From a virus, in the IMG/VR virus record IMGVR_UViG_3300010412_000038, positions 1 through 38,544 of that record: a stretch of DNA of 38,544 nt. The stretch is one strand, 5' to 3'. This document shows positions 12,279-20,744 of the stretch, one piece after another; positions within the stretch are counted from its first letter, which is position 1, and each line of letters begins with the position of its first letter. The position numbers and the translations under genes were made by a program. The notes below the pieces were generated by a model. That model searched no databases. It saw only the letters and a list, made by a program, of their open reading frames with translations, and was not told where the DNA came from.

Positions 12279-12280
12279 AC

Positions 12281-12478
12281 ATGATGGCAGCACTGTACAA
12301 GACGAAGAAAGCGCTGAAAGAGAGCATTGGCGAGCCCCTGCGGTATCGGGAAACGTCACTGTTTGGCCCAGAGTACCGGGCGGACGGCAGCTTCTGCGTA
12401 GTCGGTCCTGACGCATACCAGCGCAAGTGGTTTGCTCAGGTGACCATGGCGGACGGCAAAATCGCCAAGGTCAGCTAA
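12281..12478 (+). CDS. Small unknown protein with early-type leader
   Basis: The 65-residue protein starts M-M-A-A-L-Y-K-T-K-K and contains F-G-P-E-Y-R-A-D-G-S-F-C-V-V-G-P-D and K-W-F-A-Q-V-T-M-A-D-G, suggesting a small beta-rich fold. No family is recognised. The start at 12281 has the exact shared leader. It is likely an early gene read rightward from, or co-transcribed with, the structured region. A hairpin pair follows it. Confidence 0.7.
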   Translation: MMAALYKTKKALKESIGEPLRYRETSLFGPEYRADGSFCVVGPDAYQRKWFAQVTMADGKIAKVS

Positions 12479-12514
12479 GGCTCAGTGCCTTGCGGCTAGT
12501 CCCTTCGGGGGCTA
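12479..12514 (+). terminator. Hairpin pair after the small gene
   Basis: AAGGC/GCCTT with a short loop is followed by TAGTCCC 12497-12503 / GGGGCTA 12508-12514 closed by a C(TTCG)G tetraloop. There is no T-run, so it may protect or process RNA rather than end it. Confidence 0.45.
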
Positions 12515-12620
12515 TCCAGAGGGCTCTGCAGACTCTCCCACCATGTCTCATGCCGCTGGGGCCAATTCGCGGGTTCACTTCCTTGATTCACCCACCTCAG
12601 AAAAGGTAATATCTAGGAAC

Positions 12621-13127
12621 ATGAATACAGGAAATGTAATTCGTACTTCGGAATCAGACCGGTATCGCTGGGGTTTCACCAAGGAGGGCAGGCCTCGACG
12701 CAAGCCCGGACCCAAGCCCGGGCAACCCCATTCGGGCCAGTTCAGGCCGGGTGATCCGCGCTGCGGACGCAAGAGGAAAACCAAGGAAATGAAAGAGTTA
12801 GAGGCGTTGTGCAGGGAATCGGCGGAGTCGGCGGTCAACCTGCTCAGGACCATCATGGCGGACCCCGATCAGCCTGCTCCGGCTCGGCTGCAAGCAGCCC
12901 GGGAATTGCTGGATCGGGGCTTCGGCAAGCCCATCGACCGGCAAGCGGTGCTGCAGATGAATGGCGGCACCAATGGCACCGAGGTTGAGGCCCTGACCGA
13001 GGCCCAGCTACTGCGCATTGCGAATGGCGCATTGGAATACGCGAATCACAGTTCGGGTGACCGGGGCCAAGTCATTGATTTGCGGGTGGTTTCCCGGGAC
13101 GAAGAGGGCGAAGGCCCCCCCGATTGA
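12621..13127 (+). CDS. Putative small terminase subunit
   Basis: The 168-residue protein has a basic, proline- and glycine-rich N-terminal part (R-P-R-R-K-P-G-P-K-P-G-Q-P-H-S-G-Q-F, about residues 21-38; then G-R-K-R-K-T-K), followed by helices with A-P-A-R-L-Q-A-A-R-E-L-L-D-R-G-F-G-K-P, a segment common in phage small terminase or terminase-associated proteins. Its place shortly before the large terminase supports DNA recognition during packaging. The start is uncertain: 12621 is chosen, with AGGA very close, while 12543 gives 26 more residues without a site. Confidence 0.55.
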   Translation: MNTGNVIRTSESDRYRWGFTKEGRPRRKPGPKPGQPHSGQFRPGDPRCGRKRKTKEMKELEALCRESAESAVNLLRTIMADPDQPAPARLQAARELLDRGFGKPIDRQAVLQMNGGTNGTEVEALTEAQLLRIANGALEYANHSSGDRGQVIDLRVVSRDEEGEGPPD

Positions 13128-13292
13128 ATTTAAAACGCGGGGTGTGAAATTTAACTAAGCACCCCCCCAAAATTTTCATTCTGAGGCAAATAGCCTACTA
13201 AACTACGCTTTATGCCTGTATCGCCGCCATATTAGAATCAACGACTTAGGTCGAAAATCCCGGGGATATATACTGGGGTTCAGGAGAGTACG
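13128..13292 (+). promoter_or_regulatory. Short intergenic with weak hairpin and promoter candidate
   Basis: GGGGTG 13139-13144 / CACCCC 13160-13165 forms a weak hairpin with A/T-rich flanks. TTTATG 13209-13214, an 18-base spacer and TAGAAT 13233-13238 could be a promoter for the packaging genes. Confidence 0.3.
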
Positions 13293-13337
13293 ATGGGATG
13301 TAAGAAGAAGGGTCGCGGGAAGGGCAAGGGCAAGTAG
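13293..13337 (+). CDS. 14-residue lysine/glycine micro-peptide ahead of the terminase
   Basis: The frame M-G-C-K-K-K-G-R-G-K-G-K-G-K has a strong AGGAGAG site at proper spacing, and its TAG shares its last base with the GTG start of the large terminase. Translation of the peptide would therefore deliver ribosomes to the terminase. Half of its residues are Lys or Arg. It may act only as a coupling leader, or as a nucleic-acid-binding peptide; no family is known to me. Confidence 0.55.
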   Translation: MGCKKKGRGKGKGK

Positions 13338-14875
13338 TGGACCCCAAGCTGGCTGCTCAGGAGTTGCTGCGGCGGTATGCAGCCAAGAGCGATATTCTGG
13401 AGTTTATTGCCTACTTGAGGCCGGAGGGGTTGCCGGATTTCCATCATCGTCCGGCGCGACATCACAAGATATTTGCGGATCGTATCAACCGGGTGCTGGA
13501 GTCGATTCATCAGCGCTCGGAGTCTGAGGACCGCAAGGCCATTTCGGTACCGCCGGGTGCTGCCAAGAGTTTCTATTTTTCGATTGTGGGTCCGACCTTC
13601 ATGTTGGCGGCTGATCCCAGTCTGAAGATCATTTGTGCCAATGCGGCGGAATCGTTGGCGGAAGATTTTGCCCGCAGGCGGCGACAGATCATGCTGACTC
13701 CGACATGGCAGCGTCTGAGCGGTACGTCGTTGTTGGCGGATGCCAAGTCTTTGGCCTTTCAGGGCACTCCAGAGGGTGGGGGTATTTATGCGGTGGGTGC
13801 GGGCTCGACCATTCAGGGCTTGCGAGCCGACTGTCTCATTGGCGACGACTTGGTAACCGGCCATGAAGAAGCGGGTAACCTGACCCAGCTCGACAAGAAG
13901 TGGAAATGGTACCTTTCCGAGGCGCGTTCGCGTCTGCGTCCCGGTGGGGCCGAATTGATGGTCGCCACCCGCTGGGCCCTGCTCGACCCGATTGGCCGGG
14001 TCTTGCGTTTGACCGAAAAAGGCGACGAAAACTGGGAGTATGTGCGGATTCCCATGCTCTGTGACGGCGACAACGACCCCTGTAACCGCCGACCCGGCGA
14101 CCGCCTGTGGCCGGAATACTTCACCGCCCGGATGGTCAACGACGCCAAACGCGACCCGCTGATCTGGCAAACCCTGTACCAGCAGAATCCAGCCGTCAGC
14201 GAATACTCTTGGGTGCCTCTGGACCACATTCGCTTTGACGACGCCAGTCAATTCCCAGAGCTGAAATACTACATCGGCTGCGACATCTCTCTGGGCGTCC
14301 AGAAAGGCGACTTCACCGTTTTTGCCGTCTTGGGGCTCTGCCCCCGCAAAAACCTGTATCTGGTGGACCTGTTCCGCAAACAGGCCGACCCCAACGAAAG
14401 CGCCCGGGTGTTTCTGCGCCTGTGCGAGCAGTATGAACCGCGCTACAGCTGGATCGAAAACGACAACACATCGGTCATGTGGGGCAAGATCGTAGACATG
14501 GAAGCCTCGCGTCTGGGCGTCCGCAACCGGCTGCGGCTGTCGAAAATGAAAAACCGCGATAAAGAGGTCCGCGCTTCGCATTTGCGACACCTGTTCCTGC
14601 AAAAACGGGTAATGATCGCAAAAGCTGAGTGGAATCAGGTCGTTCTGAAGGAACTGGCAGAGTTCCCAGATGGCCGAAATGATGATATCGTTGACGCGAT
14701 GGGTGTTGTGGCCAAAGAGCTGCAAAAAATCAGCGGGCCAAAGACGTTCGTTGAAGAACAGGCAAAGCCCATCGTAGGGAGTTTGTCCATGACGGAAGGG
14801 AAAATCCATACTACCCAACCACTGAAAGAATTATGGAAGCCAGCTGTATCGCTCTCCCGTAGAGGGCGCATCTGA
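13337..14875 (+). CDS. terL: Terminase large subunit
   Basis: The 512-residue protein has an ATPase half with a deviant Walker A P-P-G-A-A-K-S (about 72-78) and Walker B C-L-I-G-D-D (about 166-171), the latter followed by L-V-T-G. The nuclease half shows the RNase H-like acidic set: Asp in Y-I-G-C-D-I-S-L-G (about 316), Glu in W-I-E-N-D (about 374) and D-D-I-V-D-A-M-G (about 449-456). It pumps DNA into proheads and cuts concatemers. The GTG start overlaps the micro-peptide stop. The next gene overlaps by one base. Confidence 0.93.
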   Translation: MDPKLAAQELLRRYAAKSDILEFIAYLRPEGLPDFHHRPARHHKIFADRINRVLESIHQRSESEDRKAISVPPGAAKSFYFSIVGPTFMLAADPSLKIICANAAESLAEDFARRRRQIMLTPTWQRLSGTSLLADAKSLAFQGTPEGGGIYAVGAGSTIQGLRADCLIGDDLVTGHEEAGNLTQLDKKWKWYLSEARSRLRPGGAELMVATRWALLDPIGRVLRLTEKGDENWEYVRIPMLCDGDNDPCNRRPGDRLWPEYFTARMVNDAKRDPLIWQTLYQQNPAVSEYSWVPLDHIRFDDASQFPELKYYIGCDISLGVQKGDFTVFAVLGLCPRKNLYLVDLFRKQADPNESARVFLRLCEQYEPRYSWIENDNTSVMWGKIVDMEASRLGVRNRLRLSKMKNRDKEVRASHLRHLFLQKRVMIAKAEWNQVVLKELAEFPDGRNDDIVDAMGVVAKELQKISGPKTFVEEQAKPIVGSLSMTEGKIHTTQPLKELWKPAVSLSRRGRI

Positions 14876-16563
14876 TGGAGGCCCTGCTGGCCAGACTGCT
14901 GCGGCAGGAACCCGAACTCACCGAAGAAGAAGCGCAAGCGTTGCTCGCAGAACAGATGAGCGACGATCCGCTGGCTGAACTGTACAATTTCGGATCATCC
15001 ATCGTCACCGCCCCACTGGGCGCGACCTCACTGGTCGCTGAAGGGCTGCGGGCCACCGGTTTGTACGACGAACCCTCCGTCATCGAGGGCGTACCCGACT
15101 ACCGGCCCGGAGTGGAGGAATTTCCCGGCACCTACGAATGGGCCATGGAAAAGGTGGGGGCCGAACCCTACGCGCCCGAATCCATCGTCGGCAGCTTCAT
15201 GGACCCCGGAGCGCTGGCTACGGTCCTGCCCGCCAAGGTCATGGCGCAGGCTCTGCGGCAAGGCAAGATCGGCCAATACCCGACCACCACCGCTGGCCGT
15301 ATCCGCAACAAAACCATGGATCAGGGCGGCTACACCGTCAACCTGATGACCGGCGAGGTACCCACCGAAGGCATTATGATGGGCACCTATGCCAACGATT
15401 CGGGTAAAACCGGGGTGCTGCAGGGCCCGAAGGTCAAAGCCAAGGAAATCACCAGCTGGGTAAAACAAAACGCTGGCCCCTTGAGCCGCGTCAACAATCA
15501 TCTGGGCACATGGATCGACACCGCCGACAACAAGCTGTATCTCGACGTCGCCAAATGGTTCGCCCCGGACGAGTTGCGGCAGGCCACCAAGTTTGGCGAA
15601 AAGACCGCTCAAAAAGCCGGGTTCAATCTGGGCACCTTTGAAGAAACCCCGGTCGGCAACTGGCAGGAATTTATCCGCTCACCGGAATTTCAGGACCGTA
15701 TGTCGGAGATGGAAGCCATTGGGCGGGAATACCTGAGCAAACATGCCAACCCCGAATGGTGGGACATCCATGGCACCCTGTTCGAAGAAATCTACGGCAG
15801 CGAGCGACTGGCGCAAGTAGCGGGCTTTGTCGCTTCCACCTCACCCAGCACCGACCCCACCACCAACCTGCGGCTGGCCTCTGAATACATGCGCCGACTG
15901 ATCAAGGGCGAAGACATCCTGCAGCCCAACTGGCGCGTTCCCGAAGGCACCCAAACCCGCAACCCCGGCACCCAGCTCAGTCACCATGAAGGCATCGGCG
16001 GCGGAGCCAATCTGGAAAAAGCCGCCCGGGGCGATTATCGAGACCTGCAAGCCAACAAGGTCAACGACATGGCCAAAGCCATGATGGGCGACCCCGACGC
16101 TTCGGTACTGGACCGTTGGTGGACCCGGATTGCAGAAAAGCCGGAAGCTGGAATTTATACCGGAACGCAAGAAGGCGCATTCCTGAAACCGACCAAGGGG
16201 CTGAATCAGTATCAGGAATTGAAAAAAGTGGTGGCCGAAGCCGCCAAAGCCGCCGGACGCTCCGCCAGAGATTTTTCAGCAGACGTCTGGGCTGGAATGC
16301 GCGAAGTGGCGAAAAACACCGGGGAGCTGTTTGGCCAGAAGATGAAACCCGGAGCGATTGCCGGAGAGTCCAAAGGGCAGGCTGATATTCTCAACGATCT
16401 GGTGGAATCCAAGGCCAACTTTCTGGGGATTTCAAGAACAGAAATGATTGAGCGTCTAAAGCGCGGCGACGAGAACCTGCTGTCTCTGCTGCTGGCGACT
16501 CCGTTGGGCGCTTACCTGTACGCCCAGCTTCAGACTGGTGAAGATAATGCAGACGCTTTCTGA
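14875..16563 (+). CDS. Unknown large protein between terminase and portal, DUF7178-like
   Basis: The 562-residue protein contains Q-V-A-G-F-V-A-S-T-S-P-S-T-D-P-T-T-N and then a helix with A-S-E-Y-M-R-R-L-I, a pattern I associate with DUF7178-type phage proteins of unknown function. A Gly-rich region (about 370-380) and a C-terminal hydrophobic helix L-L-S-L-L-L-A-T-P-L-G-A-Y-L-Y-A follow. No enzyme motif is certain. It begins at TGATG with the terminase stop and precedes the portal, so it may be a virion or packaging-linked cargo protein. An ejected effector is an alternative. Confidence 0.6.
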   Translation: MEALLARLLRQEPELTEEEAQALLAEQMSDDPLAELYNFGSSIVTAPLGATSLVAEGLRATGLYDEPSVIEGVPDYRPGVEEFPGTYEWAMEKVGAEPYAPESIVGSFMDPGALATVLPAKVMAQALRQGKIGQYPTTTAGRIRNKTMDQGGYTVNLMTGEVPTEGIMMGTYANDSGKTGVLQGPKVKAKEITSWVKQNAGPLSRVNNHLGTWIDTADNKLYLDVAKWFAPDELRQATKFGEKTAQKAGFNLGTFEETPVGNWQEFIRSPEFQDRMSEMEAIGREYLSKHANPEWWDIHGTLFEEIYGSERLAQVAGFVASTSPSTDPTTNLRLASEYMRRLIKGEDILQPNWRVPEGTQTRNPGTQLSHHEGIGGGANLEKAARGDYRDLQANKVNDMAKAMMGDPDASVLDRWWTRIAEKPEAGIYTGTQEGAFLKPTKGLNQYQELKKVVAEAAKAAGRSARDFSADVWAGMREVAKNTGELFGQKMKPGAIAGESKGQADILNDLVESKANFLGISRTEMIERLKRGDENLLSLLLATPLGAYLYAQLQTGEDNADAF

Positions 16564-16671
16564 ATTTACCGTAAGCGCGACACACCATGTCTTCCCGCGC
16601 CTGAACAGGTATCCGCTCCAGAAACTTGATGACATCACCCATACCGTAAGTATACTATAGGCAGCGTAGCA
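16564..16671 (+). promoter_or_regulatory. Short intergenic with promoter candidate before portal
   Basis: TTGATG is followed after 19 bases by TATACT near 16650-16660, a suboptimal but possible promoter for the portal gene. TACCGTAAG is repeated at both ends of the gap. A minus-strand frame starting at 16642 reads plausibly for about 26 residues but then runs through the upstream gene. Confidence 0.3.
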
Positions 16672-18867
16672 ATGGAATCTGCAGAAATCATCGAATTGAA
16701 AGACGACGAACAGCCCCGGATGCGCCACAAATTCTGGGCGTCGGAAATTGCGTCGTCAGAGAAAATGCTGCGCAAGTGGCACAAACGCGGCACCAAGATC
16801 GTCAAACGCTATCTGGACGAGCGGGAAGAAACCGACAATTCGGACGTTTTTCGCCTCAACCTGTTTCACTCCAACGTCAAAACCATCACCGACATGCTGT
16901 ACTCCAGCCTGCCGAAGGTGGAAGTCAGCCGCGCCAACGCCGACGCTGCCGACGACATTGCCCGGGTTGCTGCCGAAGTGGCCGAACGGGTCATCAATCT
17001 CGATATTGCTGAGAATGGACAGGAATACGATTCTGTTTTGCGAGCAGTCCTGCAGGACCGGATGCTGCCGGGTCTGGGCTGCGCCCGGGTTCGCTACGAT
17101 GTGGAAATGGAAGAGGTGGAAGTTCCTGATCAGCTGACCGGCGAGATCACCATCGAACAACAGATTGTCAGTGAAGCGGCACCGGTCGATTACTACCACT
17201 GGCAGGACGTCATGTGGGGCTGGGGCCGGTCGTTTGCCGAACTGCCTTGGATTGCCTTCCGCTCGTACTTGAGCAAGCAGGAAGTGCGCGAGCGCTTCGG
17301 TGAAGAGTATTGCGACGATCTGGAGTGGGGTCGCCAGAAAATGGCCGACACCAAGGAAAGCGAATGGACCGACCCAGACAACGATTCGCCATGGGACCGG
17401 GCGGAAATCTGGGAAATCTGGGACAAGATCAGTCGCAACGTCATTTGGTTCTCTCCGGGGGCAGGGCGGCTGCTGGACGTAAAAGCTGACACCCTCCAGC
17501 TGAAGCAGTTTTTCCCCTGCCCGCCCTTTTTGCTGGCCAACCCCACCACTGCACTGTACCGCCCAACGCCGGACTTCATCATTGCGCAAGACCTGTATAA
17601 CTCGATTGACGAACTGCAAACGAGAATCAACACCATTACCGAAGCGGTGCGGGTCGTCGGCGTTTACGATGCGTCGGCAGATGGCGTCAAGCGGATGCTG
17701 CAAGAGGGCTGCGAAAACGAACTGATTCCGGTCGAAGAGTGGGCACTGTTTGCTGAATCCGGCGGGCTCAGGGGCAAGGTCGATTGGCTACCGCTACAGG
17801 ACGTTGTAGCGACTCTGGGCCAGTTGCAACAGATCAGAGACGAGCAAATCAAGCTGCTGCAGCAAATTACGGGTATGGCAGACGTTATGCAAGGCCAGCT
17901 CAACTCACCCTATGAAGGCGTCGGCCAGTCGCAGATGAAGGCACAATTCGGCTCCGTCCGGGTACAGGCCCTGCAGGACCAGTTTGCCCAGTTTGCCAGC
18001 GACCTGCTGCAACTGAAACTGGAGATCATCTGCCGTCATTTCGAAGCAGAAACCATCGTCACCCAGTCCGCCATGCAGTATTCAGCAGACGCAGAACTGG
18101 TGCCGCAAGCGGTACAGCTTCTGAAACAGCCGGAACAGGCGCGGTTCCGGGTGGTGGTCAGGCCAGAGACGGTGGCAATGGTCGATTACGCCCGACTGAA
18201 GGTAGAGCGCACCGAGTTCCTGAATGCCATGGCAACGTACATGCAGTCGGCGGCACCTCTGCTGGAACAGGATCAGTCAATGATGCCGTACCTGATCAAG
18301 ATGCTGCAATGGACCATGGCCGGGTTCAAGGGCTCGCAGGAAATCGAGGGTGTGCTGGACAAAGCCTTCGAACAGGCGGTGCAGAACCTGCAACAGCAGC
18401 AGCAGCAGGAAGAGCAGCCCGACCCAGAGCAGATCAAGCTGCAGGGCGAAATGCAGAAGATTCAGGCCAAGGCGCAGGCGGATATGCAGCTACGTCAGGT
18501 GGACGCACAAGCCGACCAGCAGACCATTCTGGCCACCCATCAGGCGAAGATGGCCGAAATCAAGGCGACCCATGTTGCCCGAATCACCGAAATCCAGCAG
18601 AAACTGCAGGCCGACATCTACAAAGAGCAGGTCGCTGTGCAGGGCGATATAGCCCAGACGCAGGCGTCTACTCAGGGTGAGATGGAGAAAGACGAGATGA
18701 ACCTTGAGCTGGAACTCGCCAAAGAGGCGGGCAAGGCCAAGATCGAGCTGGAAAAAGAGGCCAGTAAATCCGTCATGGACATGGACAAAATTCAAGAGGC
18801 GTCTGAACTGAAAATCAGGGAAATGATGGCCCAACCGAACGAGAGCGACAATGACGATGAAGACTGA
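16672..18867 (+). CDS. Portal protein
   Basis: The 731-residue protein has the size and order of podovirus portals: N-terminal helical segment with H-K-R-G-T-K-I-V-K-R-Y-L-D-E-R (about 37-51), F-H-S-N-V-K-T-I-T-D-M-L-Y (about 65-77), a wing and stem region through about 560, then a Gln-rich run (about 575-582) and a long charged coiled coil to the end. Portals form the twelve-fold vertex ring through which DNA passes. It lies downstream of the terminase and upstream of scaffold and capsid. The long Q/E/K C-terminus may form the barrel reaching into the head, as in P22-like phages. Confidence 0.88.
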   Translation: MESAEIIELKDDEQPRMRHKFWASEIASSEKMLRKWHKRGTKIVKRYLDEREETDNSDVFRLNLFHSNVKTITDMLYSSLPKVEVSRANADAADDIARVAAEVAERVINLDIAENGQEYDSVLRAVLQDRMLPGLGCARVRYDVEMEEVEVPDQLTGEITIEQQIVSEAAPVDYYHWQDVMWGWGRSFAELPWIAFRSYLSKQEVRERFGEEYCDDLEWGRQKMADTKESEWTDPDNDSPWDRAEIWEIWDKISRNVIWFSPGAGRLLDVKADTLQLKQFFPCPPFLLANPTTALYRPTPDFIIAQDLYNSIDELQTRINTITEAVRVVGVYDASADGVKRMLQEGCENELIPVEEWALFAESGGLRGKVDWLPLQDVVATLGQLQQIRDEQIKLLQQITGMADVMQGQLNSPYEGVGQSQMKAQFGSVRVQALQDQFAQFASDLLQLKLEIICRHFEAETIVTQSAMQYSADAELVPQAVQLLKQPEQARFRVVVRPETVAMVDYARLKVERTEFLNAMATYMQSAAPLLEQDQSMMPYLIKMLQWTMAGFKGSQEIEGVLDKAFEQAVQNLQQQQQQEEQPDPEQIKLQGEMQKIQAKAQADMQLRQVDAQADQQTILATHQAKMAEIKATHVARITEIQQKLQADIYKEQVAVQGDIAQTQASTQGEMEKDEMNLELELAKEAGKAKIELEKEASKSVMDMDKIQEASELKIREMMAQPNESDNDDED

Positions 18868-19432
18868 GCTAGCCCCGACAACCACCAACCAGATTGGGTT
18901 CGACTATGGCTGGCGGGACCTTGAAGGAACCATCGACACCAAAACCGGGTCCACTAACCCCACATGGACCATCATCGGCGCAGGGCCTTTTTATGCCTAC
19001 GCCTTTGACTACACCCCAACGCAGGACGAGGCATTCATCACCTACCACATCCCACATGACATCGTACCCGGCGCAGACATTCATTTTCACATCCACTGGA
19101 TGACCAATGGTACCAGCACCAATACGGTCAAATTTGAATGTACCTACACTTACGCCAAGGGCTTTGATCAGGAATCATTCAGCACCACCGGAACCCAGTT
19201 CAACTTGGAGCAGGCCGCATCCGGCACCGCATACCAACACATGGTTGTTGAATCCGATGCCGTAACTATCCCGGGACTGACCGAACCGGATGGGTTGATC
19301 CTGCTGCACTTTAAACGGGTCAGCAACGGTGGCACCGATAATGCCGATACTGTTTATGTGTTGGAAGCTGACATACATTATCAGTCAACCAACGCTTCAA
19401 CCCCGGGGCGAGCCCCTAATTTTTATGCGTAA
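18851..19432 (+). CDS. Beta-rich virion protein, family unknown
   Basis: The 193-residue protein is rich in T, aromatic residues and short strands, with the repeated pattern I-H-F-H-I-H-W near residues 76-82, typical of a jelly-roll or immunoglobulin-like virion domain. It overlaps the portal end by 17 bases. Placement between portal and scaffold suggests a head fibre, decoration or neck part; the specific role is not shown. Two starts (first and third codon) are close together. Confidence 0.65.
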   Translation: MTMKTELAPTTTNQIGFDYGWRDLEGTIDTKTGSTNPTWTIIGAGPFYAYAFDYTPTQDEAFITYHIPHDIVPGADIHFHIHWMTNGTSTNTVKFECTYTYAKGFDQESFSTTGTQFNLEQAASGTAYQHMVVESDAVTIPGLTEPDGLILLHFKRVSNGGTDNADTVYVLEADIHYQSTNASTPGRAPNFYA

Positions 19433-19733
19433 ATCATGGATACAAATCAACGGCAAGCTGATTCCAAAAGAGGAAGCGCACCTGTACGACAGCAAGGGCG
19501 TTATGATCCTGCCGGACATCGAGCCATTCGTATCACCCGTAACCGGGGAAGTTATCAAGGGCAGGGCGCACCTGCGCCAGCACATGAAACAGCATGGCGT
19601 CACTAACATTGGCGACTATTCGTCAGAGTATTTCCAGAAAAAACACATCGAGCGGTCTCGCGAGATACTGGGGATGACTAAAGAGGCCCGCCGCGAGCGG
19701 ATTGAAGAAATTAAACGAGCAATGGAGCGATAA
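19425..19733 (+). CDS. Small conserved head-region protein
   Basis: The 102-residue protein begins M-R-K-S-W-I-Q-I-N-G-K-L and includes G-R-A-H-L-R-Q-H-M-K-Q-H-G-V-T-N-I-G-D-Y and a basic helical tail. It resembles small phage proteins encoded between portal and scaffold, of unknown job. The start at 19425 overlaps the upstream stop; an earlier frame from 19329 lies inside the previous gene. Confidence 0.65.
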   Translation: MRKSWIQINGKLIPKEEAHLYDSKGVMILPDIEPFVSPVTGEVIKGRAHLRQHMKQHGVTNIGDYSSEYFQKKHIERSREILGMTKEARRERIEEIKRAMER

Positions 19734-19736
19734 TGT

Positions 19737-20744
19737 ATGGCAGATCAAGCCGAAAAACTGGAAGAAACCAGCCTGAGCGAGGATTTGGAAGCGTCAATCG
19801 ACATGCTGGAGGGCGGCGATGAAGAAGAGGGTCAGCCGCTTGAAACAGTTGAAAAAGAAACAGCGGAAGAAGAAGTTCTTGCAGAAGAAGCGGAAGAACA
19901 AGGAACTGTTCCCGATGTAAAGCCGCAGTCACCGTACAAAGCCCCCATCGACTGGTCGCCAACGCTCAAGCAGGACTTCAAAAACCTGCCTGAAAACGTA
20001 CAAAAAGCAATTTACGAGCGGGAACAATCGGTCAACAACCTGATGCAGCAGACCGCTCAAGAGCGGCGTACCGCCCAATCGTTCAACCATGTCGTTAATC
20101 AGTTTCGGGGCCTGATGGCGGCGGAAGGCATCCAAGACCCGCTGCAGGGCATCCAAGGCTTGCTGACCACAACGGCGCAGTTGGCCATGGGCAGCAAACA
20201 GCAACGCGCCAAGAAGATTGCCGACCTGATCCAGCATTACGGGGTAGACATCGAAACCTTGGACTCCATGCTGGCCGGTCAGTACAAGCCCAATGCGGAA
20301 GAGGATCGACTGCAGCAGTTGCTCGACCAGCGGATGCAGCCGGTCAATGAGCTGATCAACCAGATGAACCAGCAAAGGGCGTATCAGGTCCAGCAGGTTC
20401 AGAGCGAAGCCTATGGGTCCATTCATGAGTTCGCCGCCGACCCCAAAAACGAGTTTTTCGAAGATGTTCGCCTGAGCATGGCAGACTTTCTCGATCTTGC
20501 CGCCTCGCGCAACCAACACATGACATTGCAGGAAGCCTATGACCGGGCCTGCGCACTCCACCCGGAAATCAGCCAAATCATTGCGCAGCGACCCGGAAAG
20601 CAGGAAAGGATCGCCCAAAAGTCAGCTGCAGCAAGCAGTGTTTCAGGGCGCAGAGTGGCCGACAAGGTTGGCTCAACAGGCGAAGATTTGAGCATCAGAG
20701 ATGCGTTAGAGCGCTCTTTTAGTGACGCAGAGCGGAGAATCTGA
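19737..20744 (+). CDS. Scaffold protein
   Basis: The 335-residue protein has a strongly acidic N-terminus (about 10-55), a central helical region with many Q and R (L-M-Q-Q-T-A-Q-E-R-R and Q-P-V-N-E-L-I-N-Q-M-N-Q-Q), and a basic, disordered C-terminus ending S-F-S-D-A-E-R-R-I. Acidic, helical, Q-rich proteins directly before the capsid gene are typical scaffolds that guide prohead assembly and then leave. The basic tail would contact the capsid protein. The assignment follows from composition and place. Confidence 0.8.
   Translation: MADQAEKLEETSLSEDLEASIDMLEGGDEEEGQPLETVEKETAEEEVLAEEAEEQGTVPDVKPQSPYKAPIDWSPTLKQDFKNLPENVQKAIYEREQSVNNLMQQTAQERRTAQSFNHVVNQFRGLMAAEGIQDPLQGIQGLLTTTAQLAMGSKQQRAKKIADLIQHYGVDIETLDSMLAGQYKPNAEEDRLQQLLDQRMQPVNELINQMNQQRAYQVQQVQSEAYGSIHEFAADPKNEFFEDVRLSMADFLDLAASRNQHMTLQEAYDRACALHPEISQIIAQRPGKQERIAQKSAAASSVSGRRVADKVGSTGEDLSIRDALERSFSDAERRI

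Noticed and set aside
13280-14818. 512-residue minus-strand frame opposite the large terminase
   Set aside because: It is the mirror of a well-supported gene with clear terminase motifs on the other strand and lacks a ribosome site and recognisable domains.
16391-16642. Minus-strand frame starting M-G-D-V-I-K-F-L-E-R-I-P-V-Q
   Set aside because: The first 26 residues look protein-like and lie in the gap before the portal, but no ribosome site exists and the rest runs antisense through the upstream gene; at most a gene remnant.
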